DNA from: Deltaproteobacteria bacterium
GTDB taxonomy: Bacteria; Myxococcota_A; UBA9042; PHBI01
Length of the DNA stretch: 64,000 bases
Reading direction: 5' to 3'
Assembly (NCBI GenBank): GCA_020632715.1
Contig: JACKFA010000011.1
Location: 124,001-188,000 of the forward strand
Positions 31,447 through 41,270 of this stretch are shown here, in pieces. The notes below the pieces were generated by a model. The model did no database searches and was not told the origin of the DNA. It worked only from the letters and a program-made list of their open reading frames with translations. Numbering within the stretch: the stretch's first letter is position 1; the number at the start of each line of letters is the position of its first letter. Position numbers and translations under genes: made by a program.

Positions 31447-31704
31447 ATGCCGCGCACCTATCTCGCCCTCGTCCACCAGGACGACGCCGACGGCCCCTTC
31501 GGCGTGTCGTTCCCCGAGCTCCCCGGCTGCGTGGGGCTCGGCGACACGCTCGAGGACGCCCTCGCCTCCGGACGCGACGCCCTCGCCTTCCACCTCGAGG
31601 GCGAGCCCGCTCCGCCCGCACCCGCCGGCGCCTTCCGCGTGGACGATCTCCTCGAGGGGCTCGTCGCCGTCGCCCAGCTCGCCCCCTCGGACGGAGCGGG
31701 CTGA
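31447..31704 (+). CDS. hicB: HicB-like antitoxin / immunity protein
   Basis: The protein has 85 residues; its ATG lies 2 nt after the stop of the HicA fusion, so the two are one operon. The HicB partial RNase H-like fold is plain: YLALVHQDDADGPFGVSFPELPGCVGLGDTLEDALASGRDALAFHLEG is the family pattern (FPDLPGC, GDTLEEA, ALxLHLE), described here in overlapping pieces. It lacks a C-terminal ribbon-helix-helix or HTH DNA-binding domain, so autoregulation is doubtful and a pure neutralising role is likely. Partner identity follows from position; binding is inferred. Confidence 0.85.
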   Translation: MPRTYLALVHQDDADGPFGVSFPELPGCVGLGDTLEDALASGRDALAFHLEGEPAPPAPAGAFRVDDLLEGLVAVAQLAPSDGAG

Positions 31705-31726
31705 GCTCGGGCGCCGGGCCGGAGGC

Positions 31727-31754
31727 ATGACGATTCGAGCGTTCGGGTTAGAAT
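31727..31754 (+). promoter_or_regulatory. Possible promoter for the TPR-type gene
   Basis: ATGACG (31727-31732) and TAGAAT (31749-31754) are separated by 16 nt, 34 nt before the ATG at 31788. The -10 is good, the -35 weak. Confidence 0.3.
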
Positions 31755-31787
31755 CGTACCCCCGATGAACGAACCCGGAGCGCCGGA

Positions 31788-33118
31788 ATGAGCGTCACGC
31801 CCTCAGCGACGAAGCCCCTGCCCATGTCCCACCGAGGCGGCGCCGCGAGGCGCGCCGTCCTGCTCGCCGCGGGCGCCGCGATCGCCCTCGCCGCCCCCGG
31901 CGCGCGCGCCGCCAAGGGCGACGACGACGTCTGCGCCGCGCTCTCCGCGACCCCGGCGTGCGCGCCGCCGAAGGGCGCCACGGGGGCGCTCGACCGGCCG
32001 CGGATCGGGCCCACGCCGCCGCCGCCGCCGTCGCTGAGCTGGGGCGGCGCCGCCGGGGACCAGCGCTCGCTCTGGCGCTCGCCGCGCGCCGCCGCGGCGG
32101 TCGCCGGCACGGTGCAGGGCCTCGAGCGCGCGCTCTCCGCGATGCCCGTCGCCGCGGCGGAGCGCCCGGCGCGGATCCGCGAGCTCGCCGACGCCTACGT
32201 CGAGCTCGAGGCGGCGTGCGCCCGCGACCAGGCCGACGCCGAGCGGCGCGCCATCGAGGCCGACCAGGGCCACCAGGCCGCCGTCGCCGCCGCCGCCCGC
32301 AAGGCCGCGATCACGGCCGGCCACAAGCGCGCGACCGCGCGGCAGGCCGCCATCAACCGCTACGAGCAGCTCCTCCGCGAGTACCCGCGCCACTGCCGCG
32401 AGGCGCCGGCGACCGGCTGCGCCGACGAGGTCACCCTCTACCTCGCGTTCGAGCACGAGCGCGCGGCCGACGCCGACGCGGCGCGCCGGAGCTACCTCGA
32501 GCTCCTCGCGAGCTGGCCCCAGTCGAGCTTCACGAAGGACGTCTGGGCGGCCATGGGCGACCTCGCCTACGAGGCGGCGCTCACGGCGCCCGCGAAGTGG
32601 GCGACGGTCGCGCAGATGTACGAGGAGGTCGTGCGCACCCCGGGCGGCGCGCGCTACGAGCCGTACGCCCACTACCGCCTCGGCTTCGTCGCGTGGCACC
32701 GCGGGCAGGCCGAGCAAGCGCTCACCGAGCTCGAGGCGGCCATCGGCGTCGCGCGACGGCCAGGCGCGCCGCCCGGCTCGGCGGAGGTCGCGGACGCAGC
32801 GCGCGCCGTCGTCGGCGCCGTGTACGGCCTCGTCGGCACGCCGGCGGGCGCGTTCGCGCGGCTCCATCCCTCGCGCCCGACGGGGCCGACGGGCTCGCCA
32901 TCACTTACCGGATGATGGACGACGCCGGCCTCATCTACCTCGCGAAGAAGCGCTACGCCGACGCCGCCGCCCTCTACGCGGACCTCCTCGCGCGCGACGC
33001 CGCCGCCCCCGAGCGCTGCACGTGGCGCGGGCGCCTCGAGCAGTCCTGCGCCGGCATGCGCCGCCGCACGATCCCGGTGCCGCGGAAGCGGCTCGTCCCG
33101 GGGCCGCGACCGCGTTAG
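31788..33118 (+). CDS. Exported TPR-like repeat protein, frameshifted near the C-terminus
   Basis: The start is ATG 31788 after GGAG; an alternative is 31824. A signal-like stretch follows (RRAVLLAAGAAIALAAPGARA). The body is helical with Ala-rich repeat hairpins: IRELADAYVELEAACARDQ, AAINRYEQLLREYPRHC, ADAARRSYLELLASWPQSSF and YAHYRLGFVAWHRGQAEQALTELEAAI, which read as tetratricopeptide-type repeats. Similar proteins are common in myxobacterial envelopes. The frame breaks between about 32855 and 32890: one frame ends in PTGPTGSPSLTG while the next continues with YRMMDDAGLIYLAKKRYADAAALYADLLA to a stop at 33118. A one-base indel would restore a protein of about 440 residues. Confidence 0.65.
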
Positions 33119-33152
33119 CGCGCCGCCGACTTCCACGCGGACCGGCGTTCTG

Positions 33153-33345
33153 CTAGAAGCCTGTAGCGCATTAGGGCTTCGAGCGGATTCGAGGCGTTCT
33201 CGGAGCGGATCGGCGAGGCGACGCGGAGCGTCGCCGGTTCCAAAACCCGAGGCGAACCAGCAGGTTCGCCGCAGCGGTTTTGGAACGCCGAGACGCCCGA
33301 GAACGCCGGAAGACGCCGAAGCATCTATGCGCTACAGGCTCCTAG
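33153..33345. mobile_element. 193-bp multi-stem palindromic element flanked by TA
   Basis: The outer arms CTAGAAGCCTGTAGCGCAT and ATGCGCTACAGGCTCCTAG pair with one mismatch. Nested inside are GGCGTTCTCGG/CCGAGAACGCC, GTTCCAAAACC/GGTTTTGGAAC, and hairpins GGCGACGC/GCGTCGCC and GGCGAACC/GGTTCGCC. Both ends carry TA. It lacks the TCCCGTCGC box of the other hairpin family, so it is a separate type. Its right end lies 9 nt before the AraC start codon, so it sits in that gene's leader. Confidence 0.75.
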
Positions 33346-33354
33346 ACCGCACCC

Positions 33355-34296
33355 ATGGCCGCTCATCGCCATCGCCCCGAGGTCCAGCGCGCGCTCGCCT
33401 TCATCGCGGGGCGCCTCGACGCCCCGCTCACCGCGGCCGAGGTCGCGCGGGCCGCGCACCTCTCCGAGTTCCACCTGCACCGCGTCTTCCGCGAGGCCGT
33501 CGGCGAGACGATCGGGCGCTTCGTCACGCGCCGCCGGCTCGAGGTCGCCGCGCTCCGGCTCGCCTACGAGACCGACCGCACGATCACGGACATCGCGCTG
33601 TCGTCGGGCTACTCGTCGAGCTCCAACTTCACGAAGGCCTTCACGGCGTACTTCGGCTGCAGCCCGTCCCGCGTCCGCGAGCCGCTCGCCGGCCTCCCGC
33701 CCGCGATCGGACATCTCACGGAGCGGCACGGGAAGCGGTTCCGCCCAGAGGAGCTCTACACCCTCCCGCCCGAGCGGGCCGACGACGAGCGGCGCGAGCT
33801 CGCGCAGCGCTGGTCGGCGCGCGTGCGCTTCGAGGACGCGCCGGCACGCGCCTTCGCCTGCCTCGCCGGGCCCGGCGGGTACGCGCTCGACGGGCTCGTG
33901 GAGACCTGGGTCGAGCTCATCGAGCGCGCGCGGCAGCTCCGGATCCTCACGGAGGAGGAGGTCGACGCGTGGGGCGTCGCGCGCGACAGCCCCGACATCA
34001 CCGCGAGCGAGCTCTGCCGCTACGAGGCCTGCGTCCCCCGCGCCGACGGGCGGTCGCCGCTCCCCGCGCCGCTCACCTCCGCCGCGATGCCGGCCGGGCG
34101 CTACGCCGTCTTCCGCTTCGAGGGGCGCGCCGACGCGGTGAGCGAGGCGTACCGCGAGGTCTGGTCCTGCTGGTTCCCGGAGAGCAGCGTCGCCCCCGCC
34201 GACCTCGTCGCGTGGGACCACTACATCACCGACTGGCCCGAGGACGACGGTCGCACCGAGCTCGAGCTCTGGTTCCGCGTCCGACCGCGGCGGTGA
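33355..34296 (+). CDS. AraC-family regulator with GyrI-like effector-binding domain
   Basis: The protein has 313 residues. Residues about 8-108 are the double helix-turn-helix of AraC regulators: LTAAEVARAAHLSEFHLHRVFREAVGE, then TDIALSSGYSSSSNFTKAFTAYFGCSPSRVR. Residues about 155-313 are a GyrI-like ligand-binding domain (AGPGGYALDGLVETWVEL, PAGRYAVFRFEGRADAVSEAY, ITDWPEDDGRTELELWFRV). Such proteins sense small hydrophobic compounds or drugs and usually control efflux or detoxification genes. The target here is unknown; the convergent SDR is only 6 nt away and is not in its operon. The palindromic element forms nearly all of its leader and may affect expression. Confidence 0.9.
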   Translation: MAAHRHRPEVQRALAFIAGRLDAPLTAAEVARAAHLSEFHLHRVFREAVGETIGRFVTRRRLEVAALRLAYETDRTITDIALSSGYSSSSNFTKAFTAYFGCSPSRVREPLAGLPPAIGHLTERHGKRFRPEELYTLPPERADDERRELAQRWSARVRFEDAPARAFACLAGPGGYALDGLVETWVELIERARQLRILTEEEVDAWGVARDSPDITASELCRYEACVPRADGRSPLPAPLTSAAMPAGRYAVFRFEGRADAVSEAYREVWSCWFPESSVAPADLVAWDHYITDWPEDDGRTELELWFRVRPRR

Positions 34297-34302
34297 GCGC
34301 CC

Positions 34303-35124
34303 TCAGGGCGACGCCGGCGACGCGGGCGACGCCCCGCTCGACGGCTCCGCGAGCAGGTGGCGCGTGCCGTTGCCGACGAGCCGCGCCATGAGCCGCGGGA
34401 AGTGGCGCGCGAGCCACAGGAACACCGCGTAGGCCGGACCGGCGCCGCGGCGCCGCGGGGCGCGATCGATGGCGGCCACGAGCCGCGCCGCCGCGTAGCT
34501 CTCCGGTAGCCGCTTCACCCCGCGCCACGCGACCCGGCGCCCCTGGGCGTTGTCGGTGTGCGGCGCGACGTAGACGACGACGCGGACGCCGTGCTGCGCC
34601 ACCTCCGCCCGCAGGCCGTGCGACCAGTGCTCGAGGGCGGCCTTGGTCGCGCCGTAGCTCACCGTGGTCGGCGCCGCGACCGCGCCGAGGAGAGACGACA
34701 CGTTGACGACGACGCCGGCCCCGCGCGCGAGGAAGGACGGCAGGAGCGCGCGGGTCATGTGCACCGCGCCCCAGTAGTTGAGCGCCATCTCGGCGCGCTG
34801 CGTGTCGAGGTGCTGGAGGCGCCACTCGCGCTGGTCACACCATCCGGCGTTGTTGACCAGGACGTCGACCGGGCCCGCGGCGAGCGCGGTGGCGACGGCG
34901 TCCTCGACCGCCCCCGGATCGGTGACGTCGGTCGGCAGCACCTCCGCGCGGCCGCCTGCGCTCGCGATCTCGGCGGCGACGGCGTCGAGGGCCCGGCGGT
35001 CGCGCGCCACGAGGACGACGCGGTGGCCGAGGCGCGTGAGCTGGATGGCGGTCTCGCGGCCGATGCCGCGTGACGCGCCGGTGATGACGATGCGCCGTGG
35101 GACGGCGAGGATGTGCGTGTTCAT
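34303..35124 (-). CDS. Short-chain dehydrogenase/reductase
   Basis: The protein has 273 residues from ATG 35124; upstream in-frame codons lack SDR character. It is a classical SDR with the cofactor motif TGASRGIG (about residue 17), NNAG near 90, and the catalytic Ser and Tyr-x-x-x-Lys (VSSLLG, then YGATK at about 160). Arg residues after the second strand (VARDRRAL) favour NADP(H). The C-terminal part (AYAVFLWLARHFPRLMARLVGNGTRHLL) is amphipathic and resembles membrane-associated SDRs acting on lipids or sterols. The substrate cannot be named. It ends 6 nt from the convergent AraC gene. Confidence 0.9.
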   Translation of the reverse strand: MNTHILAVPRRIVITGASRGIGRETAIQLTRLGHRVVLVARDRRALDAVAAEIASAGGRAEVLPTDVTDPGAVEDAVATALAAGPVDVLVNNAGWCDQREWRLQHLDTQRAEMALNYWGAVHMTRALLPSFLARGAGVVVNVSSLLGAVAAPTTVSYGATKAALEHWSHGLRAEVAQHGVRVVVYVAPHTDNAQGRRVAWRGVKRLPESYAAARLVAAIDRAPRRRGAGPAYAVFLWLARHFPRLMARLVGNGTRHLLAEPSSGASPASPASP

Positions 35125-35235
35125 GCGGGGAGCGTAGAGACCGTCGCCGGCTCGGGCTTCTCCGGCCCTGCGGAGCGCTTCTCCTCCCCTGCGATCCGCC
35201 GCCGGCACGGCGCCGGGGCGGATCGCGCGGCGTCG

Positions 35236-38200
35236 TCAGCCGACGTCCGCCCCGCCCCGGGCGCGGCGGCGCAGGACGAGCGCGCCCCCGACGAGCAGGA
35301 GGAGCGCCCACGACAGGCCCCCGCCGCCGCCGGCATCGCCCGAGGGCGTCGCCTCGCAGCCGCCGCCGCCGGCGGAGGTGAGGCACGCCGCGGTGTCGAC
35401 CGTGCCGTCGCAGTCGTTGTCGATCCCGTCGCAGACGTCGGTGGCGCCGGGGTGGACGTCGGGGTCCTCGTCGTCGCAGTCGAGGCAGGCCGGCGTGCCG
35501 TCGCCGTCCATGTCCACCGTGTCGTCCTCGCCCGGGCAGCGGTCGTCGACGTCGCAGACGCTGTCCCCATCGGCGTCGGGGCACCCGCAGCCCGCGATCG
35601 AGCCGTCGTCGAGCGCCACGTGCTCGCAGCCGCTCGCGCCGCAGGTGTCCACCGTGCAGGCGTCGCCGTCCTCGCACTCCCCGCCCGGCGCGAACGTGCC
35701 GGTGCCGCAGTCGTCGCAGCCGTCCTCGTTGGTGTCGGCGCACACGTAGGGATCCGTCGGCGCCGCGTCCTCGCCGTCTTCGACCCCGTCGCCGTCGCTG
35801 TCCGCGACGCGCGGATCGCTCTCGCCCTCGTCGACGACGCCGTTCGCGTCGGCGTCCTCGACCCCGTCGTCGAGCCCGTCGTCGTCGCTGTCGGCGTCGA
35901 GCGGGTCGGTCTCGCCCTCGTCGACCTCGCCGTCGCCGTTCGCGTCCTCGATCGCGTCCGGCAGGCCGTCGTCGTCGTCGTCGTCGTCGCAGGCGTCGCC
36001 CGCGCCGTCCTCGTCGCTGTCCACCTGGTCCGGGTTCGCGACCCCGGGGCAGTTGTCGAGGACGCACGCGCCGCCGCTCTCCTCGTAGCCGTCGACGCAC
36101 GCGCAGCCGTAGCCGCCCGGCGTGTTGGTGCACGCCTCGTTCGCGCCGCACGGGTCGTCGGCGCACTCGTCGACGTCCTCGCAGGTCGCGCCGTCGCCGC
36201 TGTAGCCCTCCGGGCACGTGCAGGTGAAGCCGCCGACCGTGTTCGCGCAGGTCGCGAGCGCGTCGCACGCGTCGCCGCCGGCGCACTCGTCCACGTCCTC
36301 GCACGCGCGCCCGTCGCCCACGAAGCCCGACCGGCACGTGCAGGTGAAGCCGCCGACGGTGTTCTCGCACACGGCGTGGTCGGCGCAGTTGTCCGTCCCC
36401 GCGGCGCACTCGTCGACGTCCTCGCAGTCGACCCCGTCGCCCGTCGTGCCCGCCGGGCAGCCGCAGTCGTAGCCGCCCGGGAGGTTGCGGCAGGCCGCCC
36501 CCGCCGCGCAGTGCGCGGTCCCGAGGGCGCACTCGTCGACGTCGACGCAGGTCACGCCGTCGCCCGTGAACCCGTCCGCGCAGGCGCAGCGGAAACCGCC
36601 GTCCTCGTTCGTGCACGTGGCGTGATCCGAGCAGTTGTCGGTGAGCGCGGCGCACTCGTCCACGTCGACGCAGGTCGCCCCGTCGCCCGTGAACCCGGCG
36701 TCGCAGTCGCAGCGGTAGCCGCCCGCGACGTTCGTGCAGGTCGCGTTCGCCGCGCAGAGCGACGTGTCCGCCGCGCACTCGTCCACGTCCGCGCAGGTGA
36801 CGCCGTCGCCCGTGAACCCGTCCGCGCAGACGCAGCGGAAACCGCCGTCCTCGTTCGTGCAGGTCGCGTTGTCCGAGCAGTTGTCGGTGCCCGCGGCGCA
36901 CTCGTCCACGTCGATGCAGCTCTCGCCGTCGCCCGTGAAGCCCGCGTCGCACGCGCAGCGGAAGCCGCCCGGGAGGTTCGTGCACGTCGCGTTGGCGTCG
37001 CACCCGGCGTCGCCCGAGGCGCACTCGTCGACGTCCGCGCAGGTGACGCCGTCGCCCGTGAAGCCGTCCGCGCACGCGCAGCGGAAGCCGCCCGGCTCGT
37101 TCGTGCAGGTCGCGTTGTCCGAGCAGTTGTCGGTCCGGTCCGCGCACTCGTCGACGTCGTCGCAGCTGCGCCCGTCCCCCGTGAACCCGGCCGGGCAGCG
37201 GCACGTGAACCCGCCGGCGGTGTTGGTGCAGATGGCCGCGTCCGCGCAGTCGTTCGCGCCGCCGGCGGCGCACTCGTCGACGTCGTCGCACACGACGCCG
37301 TCGCCGGAGTAGCCGGCCGCGCACTCGCAGCGGAAGCCGCCCTCCTCGTTCGTGCAGGTCGCGTGGGCCGCGCACCCCGCGGTGCCGTCCTGGCACTCGT
37401 CGACGTCCGCGCACGTGAAGCCGTCGCCGTCGTAGCCGGCGCCGCACGTGCAGTCGTAGCCGCCGCTCCGGTTCCCGCAGGTGGCGTGGGGATCGCACAT
37501 GGCGGTGCCGCGCTGACACTCGTCCACGTCGACGCAGGAGACGCCGTCGCCCTCGTAGCCGTCGCCGCAGCGGCACGCGAAGCCGCCGTCGGTGTTCTCG
37601 CAGGTGGCGAGCGGGCTGCAGCCGGCGGTGCCGTCCTGGCACTCGTCGACGTCGGCGCACGTCACGCCGTCGCCGTCGTAGCCGTCGTCGCAGACGCAGT
37701 CGTAGCCGCCGTCGGCGTTGAGGCAGGTGGCGTTCGCGTCGCACACGGCGCTGCCGTCGTGGCACTCGTCGACGTCGACGCAGGTCGCGCCGTCGCCCTC
37801 CCAGCCGTCGTCGCAGACGCAGTCGAAGGACCCGACGGTGTTCTCGCAGCTCGCGTGGGCGCCGCACATCGCGACGCCGTCCGCGCACTCGTCGACGTCG
37901 ACGACCTCGAGGGGCTCCGTCGCGCTCACGCGCTGACACGGATCGCCCGACTCGGCCACGACCCAGGTCGTGCCGCCCTGCGGGAGCCCGGTGAGCACGA
38001 CGCGGTGGCTGGTGGTCGAGCTCGCGAGGTCGCCCGCGGCGCCGCCGAGCGCGGCGGCGTCGGCGCCGTAGCGGACGAGGCTCGAGGCGGCGACGTCGGT
38101 CGTCCACGTCACGATCGCGCTCGTCGGGCTCGTGTAGGTGGCGGCGAGGTCGCTGATGACGGGCGCGCCGACGCCCGCGTCGGCCGTGGTCGACACGACG

Positions 38201-41132
38201 AGCGGGCCGCCGTTGGCGAGGTTCGAGCCGGCGTCCGCGCTCGCGACGCTGATGGTGTAGCTGGTGCTCGCGGCGAGGCCGCCGAGGGCCACGCAGCGCG
38301 TCGTCACGAGCGCGCCGTCCGACAGCGTCGCGGTCCCGCCGGTGGCCGCGTTGACGAACGAGAGGTTGCTCGTCGCGGGCTCGTCGGTCTCCCAGCACAC
38401 GCCCATGGAGGTGTCCGTGACGCACTCGGTGCGGAGGCCGCTGATGACGGGCGGCGCGGTGTCCGCGACGACCGGCGTCACGACCGTGAGCGGCGCGGAG
38501 ACCGTGGGCCCGTTGCCGTCGGGATCGGTCGACGCCACGACGACGTCGTACGACGTGTCCGGCGTGAGCCCGCTCAGGACGACCGAGTGGTTCAGGACGA
38601 AGGCGCCGCTCGTGACCTGCTGGTCGAGCGCGGCGCCGGTGAGACCGAAGCTCGCGACGGTGTCCGCGGGCTCGTTGGTGGTCCACGCCACGCGGACGCT
38701 GGTCGGCGCGAGGAAGGTGACGCGCGGGCCGTCGACGATGAGCGGCGGCTCGATGTCGCCGGGGCTGTCGATGGTGACGAAGTGGCCGACGTCGCTCGAG
38801 ACGCTGTTGCCGCCGCCGTCGCGCGAGGTGACCCGGAACGCGTAGAGGGTCAGCGGGTCGAGCCCCGTCAGGGTCACGATGTGGTTCCCTAGGAGGTGCG
38901 TGTCGGAGACGACCGTGGCGCCCGCGGTCACGTCGTCGCCGAGCTCGTAGGCGACCTGGGTGTCGGCGGGCTCGTTGGTAGCCCACTGGATCGAGACCGA
39001 GGTGTCGGAGTGGTGGATGACGAAGGGGCCCGCCGTGATGATGGGCGGGACCACGTCGGGGAGCTGGAGGATCACCTGCTGATCGAGGTCGCCGGTCGGC
39101 GTCGACTGGAGGTTGAGGCTCTGGAAGCCGCTCCCGCTCGGCGGCGTGAACGAGAAGTACACGGTGTTGGCGTTGGCCAGCGCGAGCCCCGAGTAGGTGC
39201 CGTCCGCGGCGCTCGTCACGGTGCCGTTGTCGAACTCGCAGTACGGGTTGCCGCCCTGGTTCGACGCCATGCTGATGCGCACTCCCTGGATCGGGATCCC
39301 GTTCGACTGCTTGACGAGGCCGTTCACGCGCACGACGGGGATGGCGAAGTCGACGGTCTGCGTGCCGGCGATGGGCACGTCGTACTGCCAGCAGCGATAG
39401 TAGCTCGGCGCGTTCGGGCTCGCGCCGTTCGAGTCCGCGCGCGGCGTGTAGGTCCCCTCCGGCACCTCGATCGTGTACATGCCGTTCTCGTCGGTCGTGA
39501 CCGGCCCGTAGCTCCCGGAGCTCCCGAAGAGGCGCACGTAGGAGCTCGCGATAGGCGCCCCGTCGAGCCCCGTCACGGTTCCCGTCACCGTGGCGAGCTG
39601 CCGCTCGGCGATCTGCAGGTCGACCGTCTGGTCTGGGGTGCCGACGGCGAAGTTCAGCTGGACGTTGCTGTTCTGGTCGAGGAGCCCGCCCCCGGGCGAG
39701 TTGATGTCCTGCGGGTGCATGCTGAAGTAGGTGGTGTTGCCGTTCGCCAGCGCGAGCGAGGCGTAGTGGCCGTCGGCGTCGGTCGTGATGGTGCCCGCGT
39801 CGAACTCGCAGTACGGGCTCCCGCCCTGGTTCGAGGCGACGCTCACCTGCACGTTCGGCAGCGGCACGCCGCTCGTCCCGCCGGTGACCGTGCCCGACAC
39901 GCGGATGACGGGGATGGCGAAGTCGACGGTCTGCGTTCCGGCGATGGGCACGTCGTACTGCCAGCACCGATAGTAGCTCGGCGCGTTCGGGTTCGCGCCG
40001 TTCGAGTCCGCGCGCGGCGTGTACGTCCCCTCGGGCACCTCGATCGAGTAGACGCCGTTCTCGTCGGTCGTGACCGGCCCGTAGCTCCCCGAGTTTCCGA
40101 AGAGGCGCACATACGAGCCCGCGATGGGCTCGCCGTCGAGCCCGGTCACCGTCCCCGTGACCGTGGCGAGCTGGCGCTCGGAGATCTGCAGGTCGACCAC
40201 CTGGTCTGGGGTGCCGACCGCGAAGGTCAGCTGAACGTTGCTGTTCTGGTCGAGGAGCCCGCCCCCGGGGAGTTGATGTCCTGCGGGTGCAGGCTGAAGT
40301 AGGTGGTGTTGCCGTTCGCGAGCGCGAGTGAGGCGTAGCGCCCGTCGGCGTCGGTCGTGATGGTGCCCGAGTCGAACTCGCAGTACGGGCTCCCGCCCTG
40401 ATTCGAGGCCACGCTCACCTGCACGTTCGGCAGCGGCACCCCGCTCGTCCCGCCGGTCACCGTGCCCGACACGCGGATGACCGGCACGGCGAAGTTCACG
40501 ACCGTCGGCGCGTTGACAGCCACATCGTAGGTCCAGCAGCGGTAGTAGCTCGGCGCGTCCGGGGTCGAGCCGTTCGAGTCCACGCGCACGGTGTACGTCC
40601 CGGCGAGCACGCTCGCGCTGTAGAAACCGTTCTCGTCGGCGGTCGCCGGGTCGAGGGAGCCCGAGTTGCCGAAGAACCGGACCATCGCCCCGGGGAGCGG
40701 GCGCCCGTCGAGGCCCGTCACGACGCCGGAGATCTGCGCGTTGCCGCCCGTGGGTGGCACCAGGATGATGTCGAAGGTCTTGTCGCCCGTGACGACCACG
40801 CCCGTGACGGACTCGGGGACGCACGCGCTGCCGGCGGGCGGCGTCACGAGCATGCCGTAGGTGTCCGGCGAGAGGACGACCGAGTAGACGCCGCTGCCGT
40901 TGGTGCTCGTCTCGGCGGCGGTGCTCTGGTCGCTCGTGCGGACGACCTGGATGGTCGCGGCGACCTGGACGGCGCCGTTGCAGGTCACCGTGCCGCTGAC
41001 GGTCGCGGCCTCGGCGACCGAGCCGACGGCGAGGACGGCGAGCAGCGTCGCGAACGCGAGCGCGAGGCGAGCCGCGCGGGAGACGGGGGAAACGGCGTGG
41101 CAGGCCACGGTCGCGGAGGGCGTGTGACGCAT
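35236..41132 (-). CDS. Giant EGF/fibronectin-III surface protein with MYXO-CTERM tag, one frameshift
   Basis: The start is ATG 41132 behind GAGAGGAG; signal peptide LAFATLLAVLAVGSVAEA. The order is: three 191-residue carboxypeptidase-regulatory-like modules (VSGTVTGGTSGVPLPNVQV, LATVTGTVTGLDGEPIAGSY); about four FN3-type domains; 15 Ca-binding EGF-like domains each opening DVDEC; thrombospondin-3 repeats (DSDEDGAGDACDDDDD); a MopE-type CDGIDNDCDGTVD; then GGGGCEATP, a hydrophobic helix and RRRARGG, a MYXO-CTERM pattern. About 1965 residues if intact. A single C is missing near 40268 compared with the same spot in the next repeat copy (CCCGGGGAG against CCCGGGCGAG), which splits the reading frame. 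It was probably a Ca-dependent adhesive surface protein. Confidence 0.85.
39100..40800 (-). repeat. Three tandem 573-bp repeats in the giant EGF protein gene
   Basis: The landmark CCAGCAGCGATAG (with small changes) lies at 39388, 39961 and 40533. The spacings are 573 and 572 bp; the missing base in the second interval is the frameshift. Copies two and three (toward the gene start) are closest; the first at 39388 is more diverged. Each unit encodes 191 residues. Confidence 0.85.
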
Positions 41133-41204
41133 CGGCTCCTCTCCAGGCGCATGGGGCCCGCGCGGCGCGCGGGCGCGTAGGATGTGCTGAGGGAGTTGGA
41201 GCAT

Positions 41205-41243
41205 AGCACGACGGGCCCTCGGATTCCGAGGGCCCGCTGTGCT
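41205..41243 (-). terminator. Strong stem-loop after the alpha-2-macroglobulin gene
   Basis: GGGCCCTCGG and CCGAGGGCCC pair perfectly around a 3-nt loop, with an outer AGCAC/GTGCT stem. It lies 28 nt after the stop at 41271 and before the next gene on the same strand. No T-run is present, so it may instead protect or attenuate the transcript. Confidence 0.55.
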
Positions 41244-41270
41244 TTCATGGACACGGCGCCGAGGCGCGAG

